Of a stretch of 64,000 nt of DNA, positions 1 to 8,617 are shown piece after piece (positions within the stretch are counted from its first letter, which is position 1; every line of letters starts with the position of its first letter). A program made the position numbers and the translations under genes. The stretch is from Sulfurospirillum sp. UCH001 (GTDB lineage Bacteria > Campylobacterota > Campylobacteria > Campylobacterales > Sulfurospirillaceae). The stretch lies in NCBI RefSeq assembly GCF_001548035.1, contig NZ_AP014723.1:372001-436000 (forward strand), given 5' to 3'. The notes beneath the pieces are model-generated. The model ran no database searches. It had not been told where the DNA came from and worked only from the letters and a program-made list of their open reading frames with translations.

Positions 1-2021
1 AACCCATAAATGCCTAATCCTATAACGTAAGAGATATAGTGGCTTGGGAGTCCTAATTTTGCTGCCATAAGTTTTGGTAACATCAAAAATGGAATAACAA
101 CAACTAAACAGATACGTTCGATAGTGTTTATCTTCGTTAAGATAAAACTTTGCGTTGCCGATGTAAAGGCAAACATACCCAGTACCGCTCCACCAAAAAT
201 AAGTCCAATCTCAAATGGATTGGTTATCCATTGCCATTTAGACGCATTATTTGGATCACTTGGATCTACTCCACCGATTAAGAGAAGCTCATTGTTGAAA
301 AAGAACATAAACGGTAGGAGTGCCGTACGCATATCGTAAATAAATGATTGCCATCCGGTCACAATTGGATCACTTTTTGCGATGGCGGCGGCGGCATAAG
401 CTGCCATACCGACAGGTGGCGTGTCATCCGCTAAGATACCAAAGTAGAAAACAAACATGTGCGCTGCGATGATAGGGATGAGATAACCGTTATTGGCTGA
501 TAACTCCATAATAATCGGAGCTGTGAGTGATGCCATTACGATATAGTTTGCTGTGGTTGGAAGTCCCATACCAAGCACTAAAGAAACAAACATTGTCAAG
601 AACAAGACGCCTAGGATATATCCACCAGAGAGATTATCAATGACTTCTGCAAGAACCAGACCTATACCAGTAAGAGTAACTGAACCTACGATCAAACCAG
701 CAACTGCAGTCGCAGCAGCGATAGATACCATGTTCTTACCACCCATAACCATACCATTACCAATGTCGGCAAATCCTTCAAGAATGAGTGGAAGGGTAAT
801 TTTTTCTTTATTGAGGAAAGCTTTAAAAGGCTTTTGCACAACCATAATAATCATCAAAAACATAATGGCACTAAAAGCAGCGCTTTGTGCAGACTGTTTA
901 AGGATGATAAGCGTGTAGATCAAGAAAAAGATCGGGATAAGATAGTGAATACCTCTGATAAAGATAGGCCATGTACGTCCTAAAACACTTGGATCTTCAC
1001 CTTTAAGACCATGTTTTTTAGCTTCAAGATGAACGATGTAAAAAAGTGCCGCATAACATGTAAAAGCAGGAATAAATGCAGCAAATACGATATCGGTATA
1101 ATCAAGACCTAAAAATTCTGCCATAATAAACGCAGCAGCACCCATAATTGGAGGCATCAACTGACCATTAACCGAAGCTGCTGTCTCAACAGCGGCTGCT
1201 TTATGGGAGCTAAAACCAAGACGTTTCATCAAAGGAATGGTAAATGTACCAACTGTAACGGTATTGGCGATAGATGAGCCTGAAATCATACCAAACATAC
1301 CAGAAGCAGCAACAGCAGCCTTAGCAGGACCACCATCATACTTACCGAGAATAGTGTATGCGACTTTAATAAAATATTCACCTGCTCCTGCACGATCTAG
1401 CAATGAGCCAAAGAGAACAAACAAAAAGACAAAGCTTGCACTAACGCCAAGAGGTACACCAAAGATACCTTCTGTTGTGAGTACCATTTGTCCCATAATT
1501 TTGTTAATACTTGCTCCTTTATGAGCAATCATGTCAGGAAGATAAGGACCAAAATAGTCATACAATAAAAACAGAACTGCTGCAAGCATCAATGGAAGTC
1601 CCATAACTCTGCGTGAAGCTTCAAGAACAACTAAAATGGTTGCAACACCGACGATAATATCGGTTTGAGTCCATGCACCTGAACGCATAGCAAGGTCTTT
1701 GTAGGCATACCATTGGTATAAAATAGCAGCAACACCTACAATCATAATGAGAAAATCATACCATGTGATAACAGATTTTAGTTTTGGACTCCTACTCATA
1801 GCATGCATTGAAAATGCAAGCGCAATACCAAATGCCAAGTGAATAGCTCTTATATGAGCACTATTACCTGGATCAATAACAATGTAAAGTTGGTATAAAG
1901 ACCAACAAAAAGCAACAGCAGCTACAAACCAGTATTGCCACGTATTACTTTCAAAATCTCTATGACCTTCAAATTCGCTGATGAGTTTCGCATCATCCAG
2001 TCGTTCTTCTAATGTTTTCAC
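1..2021 (-). CDS. TRAP transporter fused permease (DctQM-type, TAXI-TRAP), 3' end outside window
   Basis: Reading the minus strand from a GTG at 2021 gives an open frame to the window edge (about 673 codons) that is almost entirely hydrophobic segments. An AAAGG lies 7 nt before the GTG. The protein starts with a short charged tail (KTLEERLDDAKLISEFEG), then a small DctQ-like membrane part and a long DctM-like part with Gly/Pro-rich stretches such as GMGLPTTANYIVMA and ADDTPPVGMAAYAA, which are typical of the large TRAP permease. In this family the permease moves an organic acid inward with a sodium gradient, taking the substrate from the periplasmic TAXI protein encoded just upstream. The substrate cannot be read from sequence. 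The C-terminus is not seen. The start is a GTG, so the frame is easy to miss. Confidence 0.9.
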   Translation of the reverse strand, partial: MKTLEERLDDAKLISEFEGHRDFESNTWQYWFVAAVAFCWSLYQLYIVIDPGNSAHIRAIHLAFGIALAFSMHAMSRSPKLKSVITWYDFLIMIVGVAAILYQWYAYKDLAMRSGAWTQTDIIVGVATILVVLEASRRVMGLPLMLAAVLFLLYDYFGPYLPDMIAHKGASINKIMGQMVLTTEGIFGVPLGVSASFVFLFVLFGSLLDRAGAGEYFIKVAYTILGKYDGGPAKAAVAASGMFGMISGSSIANTVTVGTFTIPLMKRLGFSSHKAAAVETAASVNGQLMPPIMGAAAFIMAEFLGLDYTDIVFAAFIPAFTCYAALFYIVHLEAKKHGLKGEDPSVLGRTWPIFIRGIHYLIPIFFLIYTLIILKQSAQSAAFSAIMFLMIIMVVQKPFKAFLNKEKITLPLILEGFADIGNGMVMGGKNMVSIAAATAVAGLIVGSVTLTGIGLVLAEVIDNLSGGYILGVLFLTMFVSLVLGMGLPTTANYIVMASLTAPIIMELSANNGYLIPIIAAHMFVFYFGILADDTPPVGMAAYAAAAIAKSDPIVTGWQSFIYDMRTALLPFMFFFNNELLLIGGVDPSDPNNASKWQWITNPFEIGLIFGGAVLGMFAFTSATQSFILTKINTIERICLVVVIPFLMLPKLMAAKLGLPSHYISYVIGLGIYG

Positions 2022-2042
2022 GCGTAAACCTTTATGTCAATC

Positions 2043-2069
2043 TGTGAGGCTTCTTGTGAAAGCCTCACA
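2043..2069. repeat. Intercistronic hairpin between TRAP binding protein and permease
   Basis: A perfect 10-bp inverted repeat (TGTGAGGCTT / AAGCCTCACA) with a 7-nt loop sits between the stop of the binding-protein gene and the GTG of the permease gene. There is no T-run on the minus strand, so it is more likely an mRNA-stabilising or partial-attenuation hairpin than a full terminator. Such an element would let the binding protein be made in excess over the permease, as is common in transport operons. Confidence 0.7.
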
Positions 2070-2088
2070 TGTTAAGAGTAGTGTAGAG

Positions 2089-3042
2089 TTATTTAAGAAG
2101 TCCAGCTTCTTTAAATGCTTTAATCGCACCTGGATGTTGTGGTACGCTTAAGCCTTCAAGGAGACTTTCTTTAGTAATTGTTTTGTAAGAAGGGTGAAGT
2201 TCTTTAAATTTGTCAAAGTTATCTAAAATGGTTTTTACAATTTGATAAACCACTTCATCTTTTACTTTGCTGCTAGTAATAAGAACCGCTTTTACACCAA
2301 TACTTGGTACATCGTTTGTCACACCTTTGTAGTATGAACCAGAGATAGTACCTTTAGCATAGTAAGGGTATTTTTTGACCAATGCATCAATTGCAGGTCC
2401 TTCGATAGGAACAATGTTGATGTCAACAGAGTTTGATGCATCTTTGATGTTCGCTGTTGGATGTCCTGCTACGAAGAAGTAACCATCAATGTGATTATCT
2501 TGAAGCATGGTAGGACCTTCTGTTGATTTAAGCTCATTTGCAAGTGCTAAATCAGAACGTTTGATACCAAGTGCTTCAAACACAACATCAACAGTCATAT
2601 TAGTTCCTGAACCCGGAGAGTCAAGGTTTAGTTTTTTACCTTTAAGATCAGCCATAGTTTTAATGCCTGATTTTTGGCTAACAACAAGGGCTAAAAGCTC
2701 TGGATAAATTGCGATAGCACTACGAAGTTCTGGTACTGCAGCAGCACCTGTGAATTTACCTTCACCTTTATAGGCTTGGTATGCAGTATCACTTTGTGCG
2801 ATACCAAAATCAAGCTCTCCTGCTTTAATGGTATTGACATTGTAGACTGAACCGCCAGTTGATTCTACTGAACATCTGATGTTGGTCTCTTTTTTGTTTT
2901 TGTTTACCATTTGACAGATAGCACCACCTGTTGGATAGTAAGTTCCTGTAACTCCACCCGTACCAATTGTGATGAACTCTGCCGCAACCATTGGAACACT
3001 GAGTGCCCCAGCAAGAGCTAACGTAACAAGTTTCTTCTGCAT
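2089..3042 (-). CDS. TAXI-family TRAP transporter solute-binding protein
   Basis: 317 aa with a clear Sec signal peptide (Lys at residues 3-4, hydrophobic core, cleavage near AAE at 21-22). The mature start FITIGTGGVTGTYYPTGGAIC is the hallmark of the TAXI group of TRAP binding proteins, which bind organic acids such as 2-oxoglutarate or glutamate-like compounds in the periplasm. The family length is about 310-330 aa, so this looks complete. It is the first gene of an operon with the fused permease downstream. The substrate is unknown. The start ATG at 3042 is preceded by GGAGA (read on the minus strand). Confidence 0.93.
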   Translation of the reverse strand: MQKKLVTLALAGALSVPMVAAEFITIGTGGVTGTYYPTGGAICQMVNKNKKETNIRCSVESTGGSVYNVNTIKAGELDFGIAQSDTAYQAYKGEGKFTGAAAVPELRSAIAIYPELLALVVSQKSGIKTMADLKGKKLNLDSPGSGTNMTVDVVFEALGIKRSDLALANELKSTEGPTMLQDNHIDGYFFVAGHPTANIKDASNSVDINIVPIEGPAIDALVKKYPYYAKGTISGSYYKGVTNDVPSIGVKAVLITSSKVKDEVVYQIVKTILDNFDKFKELHPSYKTITKESLLEGLSVPQHPGAIKAFKEAGLLK

Positions 3043-3189
3043 ATAGTCTCCTTCAAATTAAATCTTATTATATCCTACTATCTTTCTTCTTACTTTTTAT
3101 TGAATAAATTTCCATGCAAATATAGGATTTATGTTTTTTTTAAGATTTGTGTGACAAAAAACTTTTTTATCAATTTATTCAAATATGTC

Positions 3190-3218
3190 TTGACAATAAA
3201 ATATTTTTTTACTATAAT
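3190..3218 (+). promoter_or_regulatory. Promoter of tRNA-Asn
   Basis: TTGACA at 3190-3195 and TATAAT at 3213-3218 with a 17-nt spacer match the sigma-70 consensus perfectly. The tRNA begins 20 nt after the -10 box. Such a strong promoter is expected for a stable RNA gene. Confidence 0.9.
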
Positions 3219-3238
3219 TTCGACCTCATTCAAAGTGT

Positions 3239-3313
<75 letters not shown>

Positions 3314-3456
3314 CTCTTTTTTAAATCCCCTAAAATTCAACCTTTTAAATTAAAAAACTCTTAAAAACAGTAAAACATTTCTAAATTTTTTTGCTGATTT
3401 AACATTCATTTACTAATGGTTCATTTCTTGTTTAGATAAAACGATTATACTTTCAT

Positions 3457-3543
3457 TACCAAGACAAAAACCTCCTTTTTGTAAATAATCTACCAATTTT
3501 TCATAATTAACGCTCGAATTGCCCGGTTCGAGCGTTTTTTTAT
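3457..3543 (+). ncRNA. Candidate small RNA with an exposed CCUCC loop
   Basis: Between tRNA-Asn and the dehydrogenase gene there is a compact unit with no reading frame of note. It has a -10-like TATACT at 3446-3451 and a hairpin ACAAAAA-CCTCC-TTTTTGT (3464-3482) that puts CCUCC, an anti-Shine-Dalgarno sequence, alone in a 5-nt loop. An AT-rich single-stranded linker and a strong intrinsic terminator (3509-3543) follow. The predicted transcript is about 85 nt. This architecture is common in bacterial regulatory RNAs that block ribosome binding sites. The -35 region is weak. The start site is estimated from the -10 box. It could also be a transcript remnant, so confidence is moderate. Confidence 0.45.
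3509..3543 (+). terminator. Intrinsic terminator
   Basis: AACGCTCGAA (3509-3518) pairs with TTCGAGCGTT (3527-3536) around an 8-nt loop, followed by a long T-run. It is strong and points to the right. It lies too far from tRNA-Asn to be needed only for that gene, which supports a separate short transcript ending here. Confidence 0.9.
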
Positions 3544-3590
3544 TTTTTTTCTTCCTGTTTATTTTTGACACAATCACTCTTCCAAAGGAA

Positions 3591-3599
3591 TGTTATAAT
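3591..3599 (+). promoter_or_regulatory. Extended -10 promoter of the LDH/MDH-family gene
   Basis: TGTTATAAT (3591-3599) is an extended -10 box. A TTGACA at 3565-3570 is 23 nt away, too far to be a standard -35. Transcription would begin near 3606, leaving a leader of about 18 nt with AAAGGA before the ATG at 3624. Confidence 0.6.
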
Positions 3600-3623
3600 G
3601 TTGCATTATTTCAAAGGAAATGC

Positions 3624-4553
3624 ATGCGCGTAGGAATTATTGGAGCAGGTGGTGTTGGTGTTGAATTAGTAAACTATCTTCTAACGCTTGGCAATATGAG
3701 TGAAATCATCTTAGTCAATCGTACCAAAGAGAAAGCATGGGCAGAAATCGAAGACTTTTCGTATGTCGCTTCTTTCACGTATGCAAAGAACACCCATTTA
3801 CATTATGGTGATTATGCCGATTGTAAAGAGTGTGATGTGATTGTCATTACTGCAGGTGCACAACTAAAGGGCAATCAAACCAGAGATGAGCTATTGCATG
3901 AAAATGCAACTCTTATAAAAAATATGGTTAAAGAACTCTATCAGTACGCTCCCAGTGCTATTTTGTTAATGGTCTCCAACCCTGTTGATGTTCTAACGCA
4001 CATCGCCTATAAAGAAGGTCTTTACCCAAGAGAGCGGCTTATTAGTGCGGGAACGCTTGTCGATACTGCGCGTTTTATGAAAATCGTCAGTAAAAAAGTA
4101 GGAATTGACCCTAAAAATATTTACGGTTTTGTGTTAGGTGAACATGGCAAGGGGAGTACGATTCCTTGGAGTATTTGCAACATCTGTGGTTTAGATGTTG
4201 ATACATTTTGTGAACTCAACGGTTTGCCATTGCTTGATAAAGAACAAATCTTCAAAGATGTGATTAATGCTGGATTTGAGATATTTCATAAAAAAGGCAA
4301 TACCAATCATAGCATTGCCGCAAGTGTTTTTCGCATCGTTCGTGCAATTGCCAATAACGAACACTCTGTACTTCCGTTAGGTGTTTATTTGGATGGCGAA
4401 TATGGACTCAAAGATGTTGTACTCAATGTCCCAGTAGTTGTAACGCGTCAAGGTGCAAGTAAAATTTTAAATTATAAGCTTTTACCAGAAGAGCTTGAAG
4501 CGTTACATGCAAGTGCAAAAGTGATGCAATTAATGGCGAAAGAGGTCTTGTAA
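3624..4553 (+). CDS. NAD-dependent lactate/malate dehydrogenase family protein
   Basis: 309 aa from ATG 3624, which has AAAGGA just upstream. An upstream in-frame start would add an implausible hydrophobic leader read through the terminator. The Rossmann motif is GAGGVG (about residues 7-12). The catalytic pair is present as VDTAR (Asp/Arg) and GEHGKGS (His), and the mobile-loop arginine is in QTRDEL. At the residue that separates lactate (Gln) from malate (Arg) enzymes, my by-eye alignment of GAQLKGNQTR puts Leu. It should therefore interconvert an L-2-hydroxyacid and a 2-oxoacid with NAD in the cytoplasm, but lactate or malate cannot be chosen. It is a single gene with its own promoter. Confidence 0.85.
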   Translation: MRVGIIGAGGVGVELVNYLLTLGNMSEIILVNRTKEKAWAEIEDFSYVASFTYAKNTHLHYGDYADCKECDVIVITAGAQLKGNQTRDELLHENATLIKNMVKELYQYAPSAILLMVSNPVDVLTHIAYKEGLYPRERLISAGTLVDTARFMKIVSKKVGIDPKNIYGFVLGEHGKGSTIPWSICNICGLDVDTFCELNGLPLLDKEQIFKDVINAGFEIFHKKGNTNHSIAASVFRIVRAIANNEHSVLPLGVYLDGEYGLKDVVLNVPVVVTRQGASKILNYKLLPEELEALHASAKVMQLMAKEVL

Positions 4554-4555
4554 AA

Positions 4556-5119
4556 TTACAAGCCTATTTCTTTGATTTGCTCCTCACTCATAGCTGTTTT
4601 CTTCCCTTTTTCGTCGTATTGGAATCCACTTATAGCAACGCTTTGTTTAAATACAATTTCATTCGCAACTTTTCCAGACTCATAATAAAGTTTTGAGATA
4701 CCTTCTGCTTTATTGTCATGAAATGGTGTTTCGCTTTGAAGCTTACCTGATGGATAGTAAATTTTTGCGACGCCTTGGGCTTTATCATTAACAAAAGGTG
4801 TTTCGCTTTGTACTTTACCTGAGGTGAAATAACTTTTTCTTAGACCCTCAATCATGTCGTTTTTAAAGAGTGTTTCGCTTTGAAGTTCTCCTGTTTCATA
4901 GTATGTCTTTCCAAGTCCTTCACGTTTTCCATCTTTAAAAGGTGTTTCCCCACGAACTCTTCCTGAGTCGTAGTAAAATTTCCCTATACCATTTGCGAGT
5001 ACTTTTGTCTTTGTTTCGATGAGCGTGCCATCATCTTGTACTTCCAAATCGCCATATTCGTAAATTTTATCAGCGCCATAGAGTGTTAAGCTTAACAGCA
5101 ATAGCATAACAAATTTCAT
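4556..5119 (-). CDS. Exported YwqK/MORN-like repeat protein
   Basis: 187 aa. A Sec signal peptide (about residues 1-15, ending LYGA) is followed by five tandem 24-residue repeats of the form G..K.YY.SG....ETPF......, spanning about residues 45-165. These resemble the MORN-variant repeats of the YwqK family, which is called an antitoxin in some annotations without broad proof. The repeats are expected to form a beta-sheet surface in the periplasm or on the outer membrane. No catalytic residues are evident. It converges on the dehydrogenase gene (2 nt between stops) and stands alone. The function is unknown. Confidence 0.75.
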   Translation of the reverse strand: MKFVMLLLLSLTLYGADKIYEYGDLEVQDDGTLIETKTKVLANGIGKFYYDSGRVRGETPFKDGKREGLGKTYYETGELQSETLFKNDMIEGLRKSYFTSGKVQSETPFVNDKAQGVAKIYYPSGKLQSETPFHDNKAEGISKLYYESGKVANEIVFKQSVAISGFQYDEKGKKTAMSEEQIKEIGL

Positions 5120-5167
5120 TTTTCAAATCCTTACTATAAATTTTTCGCGAATAGTATCATATTAGAT

Positions 5168-7528
5168 TTAACAGCGCCACTTCCATTCGCGAATTTCTGG
5201 CATATCTTGTCCATACGTTTCAATATATGTTTTATGTTCCACAAGTTTGGCATACATGGTGTTTTTAATAGACTCAGCGAAAGCCTGCATTTTAGGTACA
5301 CGGTTCATCACGTCGATGACGAGGTGAAATCTGTCCATATCATTGAGTACGACCATATCAAATGGCGTGGTGGTCGTTCCCTCTTCTTTGTAGCCTCGCA
5401 CATGCAGATGTTCATGATTTGCTCTTCGGTACGCCAAACGGTGAATCAACCACGGATAACCATGATATGCAAAGATAACAGGCACATCTTTAGGAAAGAG
5501 GGCATTAAACGCTTCGTGGCTAAGTCCGTGTGGATGCTCTTCGCTTGGTTGTAGTTTCATAAGATCAACAACATTGATAAAGCGGATTTTGAGTTCTGGC
5601 ACAAGATCTCGTAAAATGCTCACTGCCGCCAAAGTTTCTAATGTTGGAATATCGCCACAACATGCCAAAATAACATCGGGTTCACCCGCGTCATTGCTCG
5701 CCCACTCCCAAATGCCGATGCCTTTTTCACAATGCGCTACGGCTTCTTCCATACCCAGCCACTGAGCTTCAGGCTGTTTACCTGCCACGATGACATTGAT
5801 GGAGTCACGACTTTTTAAACAATGCTCTCCAACCCATAAAAGCGTGTTGGCATCGGGTGGAAAATAGACATTGACAATGTGCGCTTTTTTGTTTACCACC
5901 ACATCGATAAACCCTGGGTCTTGGTGTGAAAAGCCATTATGGTCTTGCCTCCACACATGTGACGTCAAAAGATAGTTTAAAGAAGCGATGGGCTTTCGCC
6001 ATGGGATTTCACGACTCGTGACTTTTAGCCACTTAGCATGTTGATTAAACATAGAGTCGATGATGTGGATAAACGCTTCATAACACGAGAAAAAGCCGTG
6101 TCTTCCTGTGAGTAAATAACCTTCAAACCAGCCTTGGCAGGTGTGTTCGGAAAGGATTTCCATGACACGCCCATCCTGAGCTAAATGGTCGTCAAAATCG
6201 TAGTGTTCTGCCATCCAGACGCGATTGGTCACTTCAAAGAGTGCGCCAAGTCGGTTGGACGCTGTTTCATCAGGACCGAAGACACGAAAGTTTTGCATAT
6301 TGGAGCGCATGACATCGCGCAGATAGTTGCCTAAAACACGCGTAGATTCGGCAATGGTTTGCCCATGTTCTTTGACGTCTACCGCATAGTTTTTAAAATC
6401 AGGCAAGCTTAAAGGTTTAAGAAGTGCGCCGCCATTGGTATGAGAGTTAGCTCCCATGCGCTTTTTACCTTTAGGTGCTAGAGAAGCGAGTTCTGGGAGG
6501 AGTTTACCATGCGCATCAAAAAGCTCTTCAGGTTTATAGCTTTTCATCCAGTTTTCAAGGATGGTGATGTGTTCGGGCTTTTTATCGAGTTCTGAGAGTG
6601 GTACTTGATGCGAACGCCAGTGTCCTTCGGTTTTGAGTCCATCAACCTCTTTAGGTCCCGTCCATCCTTTAGGGCTTCTAAGGATAATCATTGGCCAGCG
6701 TGGACGAGTCGGGTTACCCTGTGTTCGGGCTTCATGCCAAATCGTTTTAATTTTAGAGACAATAACATCCATCGCCTCTGCCATCTTTTGATGCATAGAA
6801 TCAGGTTCATCGCCCTCGACAAAGTAAGGCTCATAGCCGTAACCGATGAAAAGTTTTTCAAGTTCATCGTGAGAGATACGAGAAAGCACTGTTGGATTGG
6901 CGATTTTGTAGCCGTTGAGGTGGAGGATGGGTAGCACAACACCATCGCGTTTTGGGTCTAAAAATTTATTGGAGTGCCAAGCAGTTGCTAGTGGTCCCGT
7001 TTCGGCTTCGCCATCGCCTACCACACAACAGGCGATAAGATCAGGATTGTCAAACACAGCGCCATAGGCATGAGAAACCGCATAGCCTAATTCTCCACCC
7101 TCGTGAATGGAACCAGGAGTTTCTGGTGCGGCGTGGCTTGGTATGCCTCCGGGAAAGGAGAACTGTTTGAAAAGTTTTTGAAGCCCTTCTTCATCTTGAG
7201 AGATGTCGGGGTAAACTTCGCTATACGTGCCTTCCAAGTAGGTGTTCGCTACGACCGCAGGACCACCATGCCCCGGGCCTGCGATAAAAAGCATGTTAAG
7301 GTCATCTTTTTTGATGACGCGGCTCATATGCGCATAGATAAAATTAAGCCCTGGAGTTGTGCCCCAATGCCCTAAAAGACGGGGTTTTATATGCTCTAAG
7401 CTCAAAGGTTTTTTAAGTAGTGGGTTGTCGAGTAGGTAAATCTGCCCCACAGAGAGGTAGTTGGCAGCACGCCAATATGCGTTTATATGTTCAAGTTCTT
7501 GTCGTGATAGTGGTTGATTTGTCATCAT
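5168..7528 (-). CDS. xfp: Phosphoketolase (D-xylulose-5-phosphate / fructose-6-phosphate)
   Basis: 786 aa, the usual length of the family. The N-terminal region carries the characteristic [14 protein letters not shown] and the conserved [15 protein letters not shown]. The thiamine-diphosphate site is visible as [19 protein letters not shown]. Later blocks ([44 protein letters not shown]) are typical of Xfp. The enzyme splits xylulose-5-P (or fructose-6-P) with phosphate to acetyl-phosphate plus glyceraldehyde-3-P (or erythrose-4-P). It has no obvious operon partner, and no acetate kinase is next to it. The enzyme is not a standard part of Campylobacterota carbon metabolism, so transfer is possible. 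The start may be the first or the second ATG. Confidence 0.95.
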   Translation of the reverse strand: MMTNQPLSRQELEHINAYWRAANYLSVGQIYLLDNPLLKKPLSLEHIKPRLLGHWGTTPGLNFIYAHMSRVIKKDDLNMLFIAGPGHGGPAVVANTYLEGTYSEVYPDISQDEEGLQKLFKQFSFPGGIPSHAAPETPGSIHEGGELGYAVSHAYGAVFDNPDLIACCVVGDGEAETGPLATAWHSNKFLDPKRDGVVLPILHLNGYKIANPTVLSRISHDELEKLFIGYGYEPYFVEGDEPDSMHQKMAEAMDVIVSKIKTIWHEARTQGNPTRPRWPMIILRSPKGWTGPKEVDGLKTEGHWRSHQVPLSELDKKPEHITILENWMKSYKPEELFDAHGKLLPELASLAPKGKKRMGANSHTNGGALLKPLSLPDFKNYAVDVKEHGQTIAESTRVLGNYLRDVMRSNMQNFRVFGPDETASNRLGALFEVTNRVWMAEHYDFDDHLAQDGRVMEILSEHTCQGWFEGYLLTGRHGFFSCYEAFIHIIDSMFNQHAKWLKVTSREIPWRKPIASLNYLLTSHVWRQDHNGFSHQDPGFIDVVVNKKAHIVNVYFPPDANTLLWVGEHCLKSRDSINVIVAGKQPEAQWLGMEEAVAHCEKGIGIWEWASNDAGEPDVILACCGDIPTLETLAAVSILRDLVPELKIRFINVVDLMKLQPSEEHPHGLSHEAFNALFPKDVPVIFAYHGYPWLIHRLAYRRANHEHLHVRGYKEEGTTTTPFDMVVLNDMDRFHLVIDVMNRVPKMQAFAESIKNTMYAKLVEHKTYIETYGQDMPEIREWKWRC

Positions 7529-7677
7529 AACTCCTTTGTAATGAGTCCGTTAGTATGCTACTTCAAGTTTACTTAAAAATATACGTAATTCCTTTTATAT
7601 TTGTCTATAAAAAAAGCATTTTTTGCACTATAAACTATGCTACAATTTGTGCTCAATTTACACAAAAAAGGCTAAAT

Positions 7678-8592
7678 GTGGGAATTAGTACGAAAAAGCT
7701 TGAAGCATTAGTGGATGAAGTTGTTTTACCCTTTGAAAAATTTATTATTGAAGATTCTAGATTAGCGCGTTATTTGTCTGATCCAGAAGTTGCAAAAGTA
7801 CACAACCTAGCAGTTGCAAAGCTTTCTATTTATATTTATTCTGATATTAAAAGAGCTTACGAGTACGTCCAAGAAGCAGCAAAAAAACATAAGATAAAAG
7901 AGATTCCTGTTGAAAATTTACGCGAGTTTTACTCACTCTATTTTGTTTTATGCCGTGAATGGAATCAAAAAAATATGGAAGTAGAAGATCGTTTTGGAAA
8001 AAATTTGGAAGTGATAGAACAGTTTGTGTATGACTCTTTTTCAAAAGAAAATGAGAGTAAAGAAGAATTTTTTATCTATGATTCACCAACAATCTCTCAA
8101 GATATGGCAAAAATGCACTACAGTGATGATGTCAAAATAAGTGCACTTGCTTTTTGTGCAGAAGGTAGCATCGATGAGCTCGATATTCAAGATATTTTAG
8201 AGAGTTGTGGTGAGCTTGCAGACGTTGTGCAAGACTATAACCTTGAATACAATGAGGCTTATTTCTTAAATGTAAAAGAGTATCTTGATTCTTATGCAAA
8301 GGTGTTGGAAAAAAACTTTGAGTTTCGAGATTTGGGCTATAGTTTATCTAAACTTTCTGCATTGTTGGAAATACATCTAGAATCTTTACCAAACCATGCC
8401 AATAAAAAGAAGATTTTGGTTATTTTAAATGCGATTGCAGAAGATCTTATTGGTTGGACAGAAGCGGTTTTAAAAGAAAAAACAGCAGTAGATATTCACT
8501 ATTTAGATGCTTCGCTCTTTTCGAGTATTATTCAATTTGAAATGATGCTCACTCCTGCAAGTGAAGAAGATGACTCATTAGAGTTTTTTTAA
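7678..8592 (+). CDS. Conserved hypothetical protein, soluble and helical
   Basis: 304 aa from a GTG at 7678 with AAAAGG 6 nt before it. An earlier in-frame ATG would add 41 hydrophobic residues encoded by what looks like promoter sequence. The protein is acidic, rich in Glu, Leu and Lys, and predicted mostly alpha-helical. It has no signal peptide, membrane segment or recognised catalytic motif. The segment EEFFIYDSPTISQDMAKMHYSDDVKISALAF divides two helical halves. It is separated by about 25 nt from the downstream DDAH-like gene and may be co-transcribed with it. I do not recognise the family. Confidence 0.7.
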   Translation: MGISTKKLEALVDEVVLPFEKFIIEDSRLARYLSDPEVAKVHNLAVAKLSIYIYSDIKRAYEYVQEAAKKHKIKEIPVENLREFYSLYFVLCREWNQKNMEVEDRFGKNLEVIEQFVYDSFSKENESKEEFFIYDSPTISQDMAKMHYSDDVKISALAFCAEGSIDELDIQDILESCGELADVVQDYNLEYNEAYFLNVKEYLDSYAKVLEKNFEFRDLGYSLSKLSALLEIHLESLPNHANKKKILVILNAIAEDLIGWTEAVLKEKTAVDIHYLDASLFSSIIQFEMMLTPASEEDDSLEFF

Positions 8593-8617
8593 TTTAGCTT
8601 TTTTATAAGGATTTTGT

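Noticed and set aside
124-1524. Several plus-strand frames in the first 1.5 kb
   Set aside because: They are opposite the TRAP permease, which reads continuously on the minus strand with membrane-protein character and conserved motifs.
3519-3623. N-terminal extension of the LDH/MDH-like protein with a Phe-rich leader
   Set aside because: This part is read through the T-run of a terminator. The ATG at 3624 has a good ribosome site and begins directly with the Rossmann motif.
5207-7375. Plus-strand frames across the phosphoketolase region
   Set aside because: The minus-strand phosphoketolase explains the whole stretch with conserved motifs; the opposite frames have unlikely composition and no start signals.
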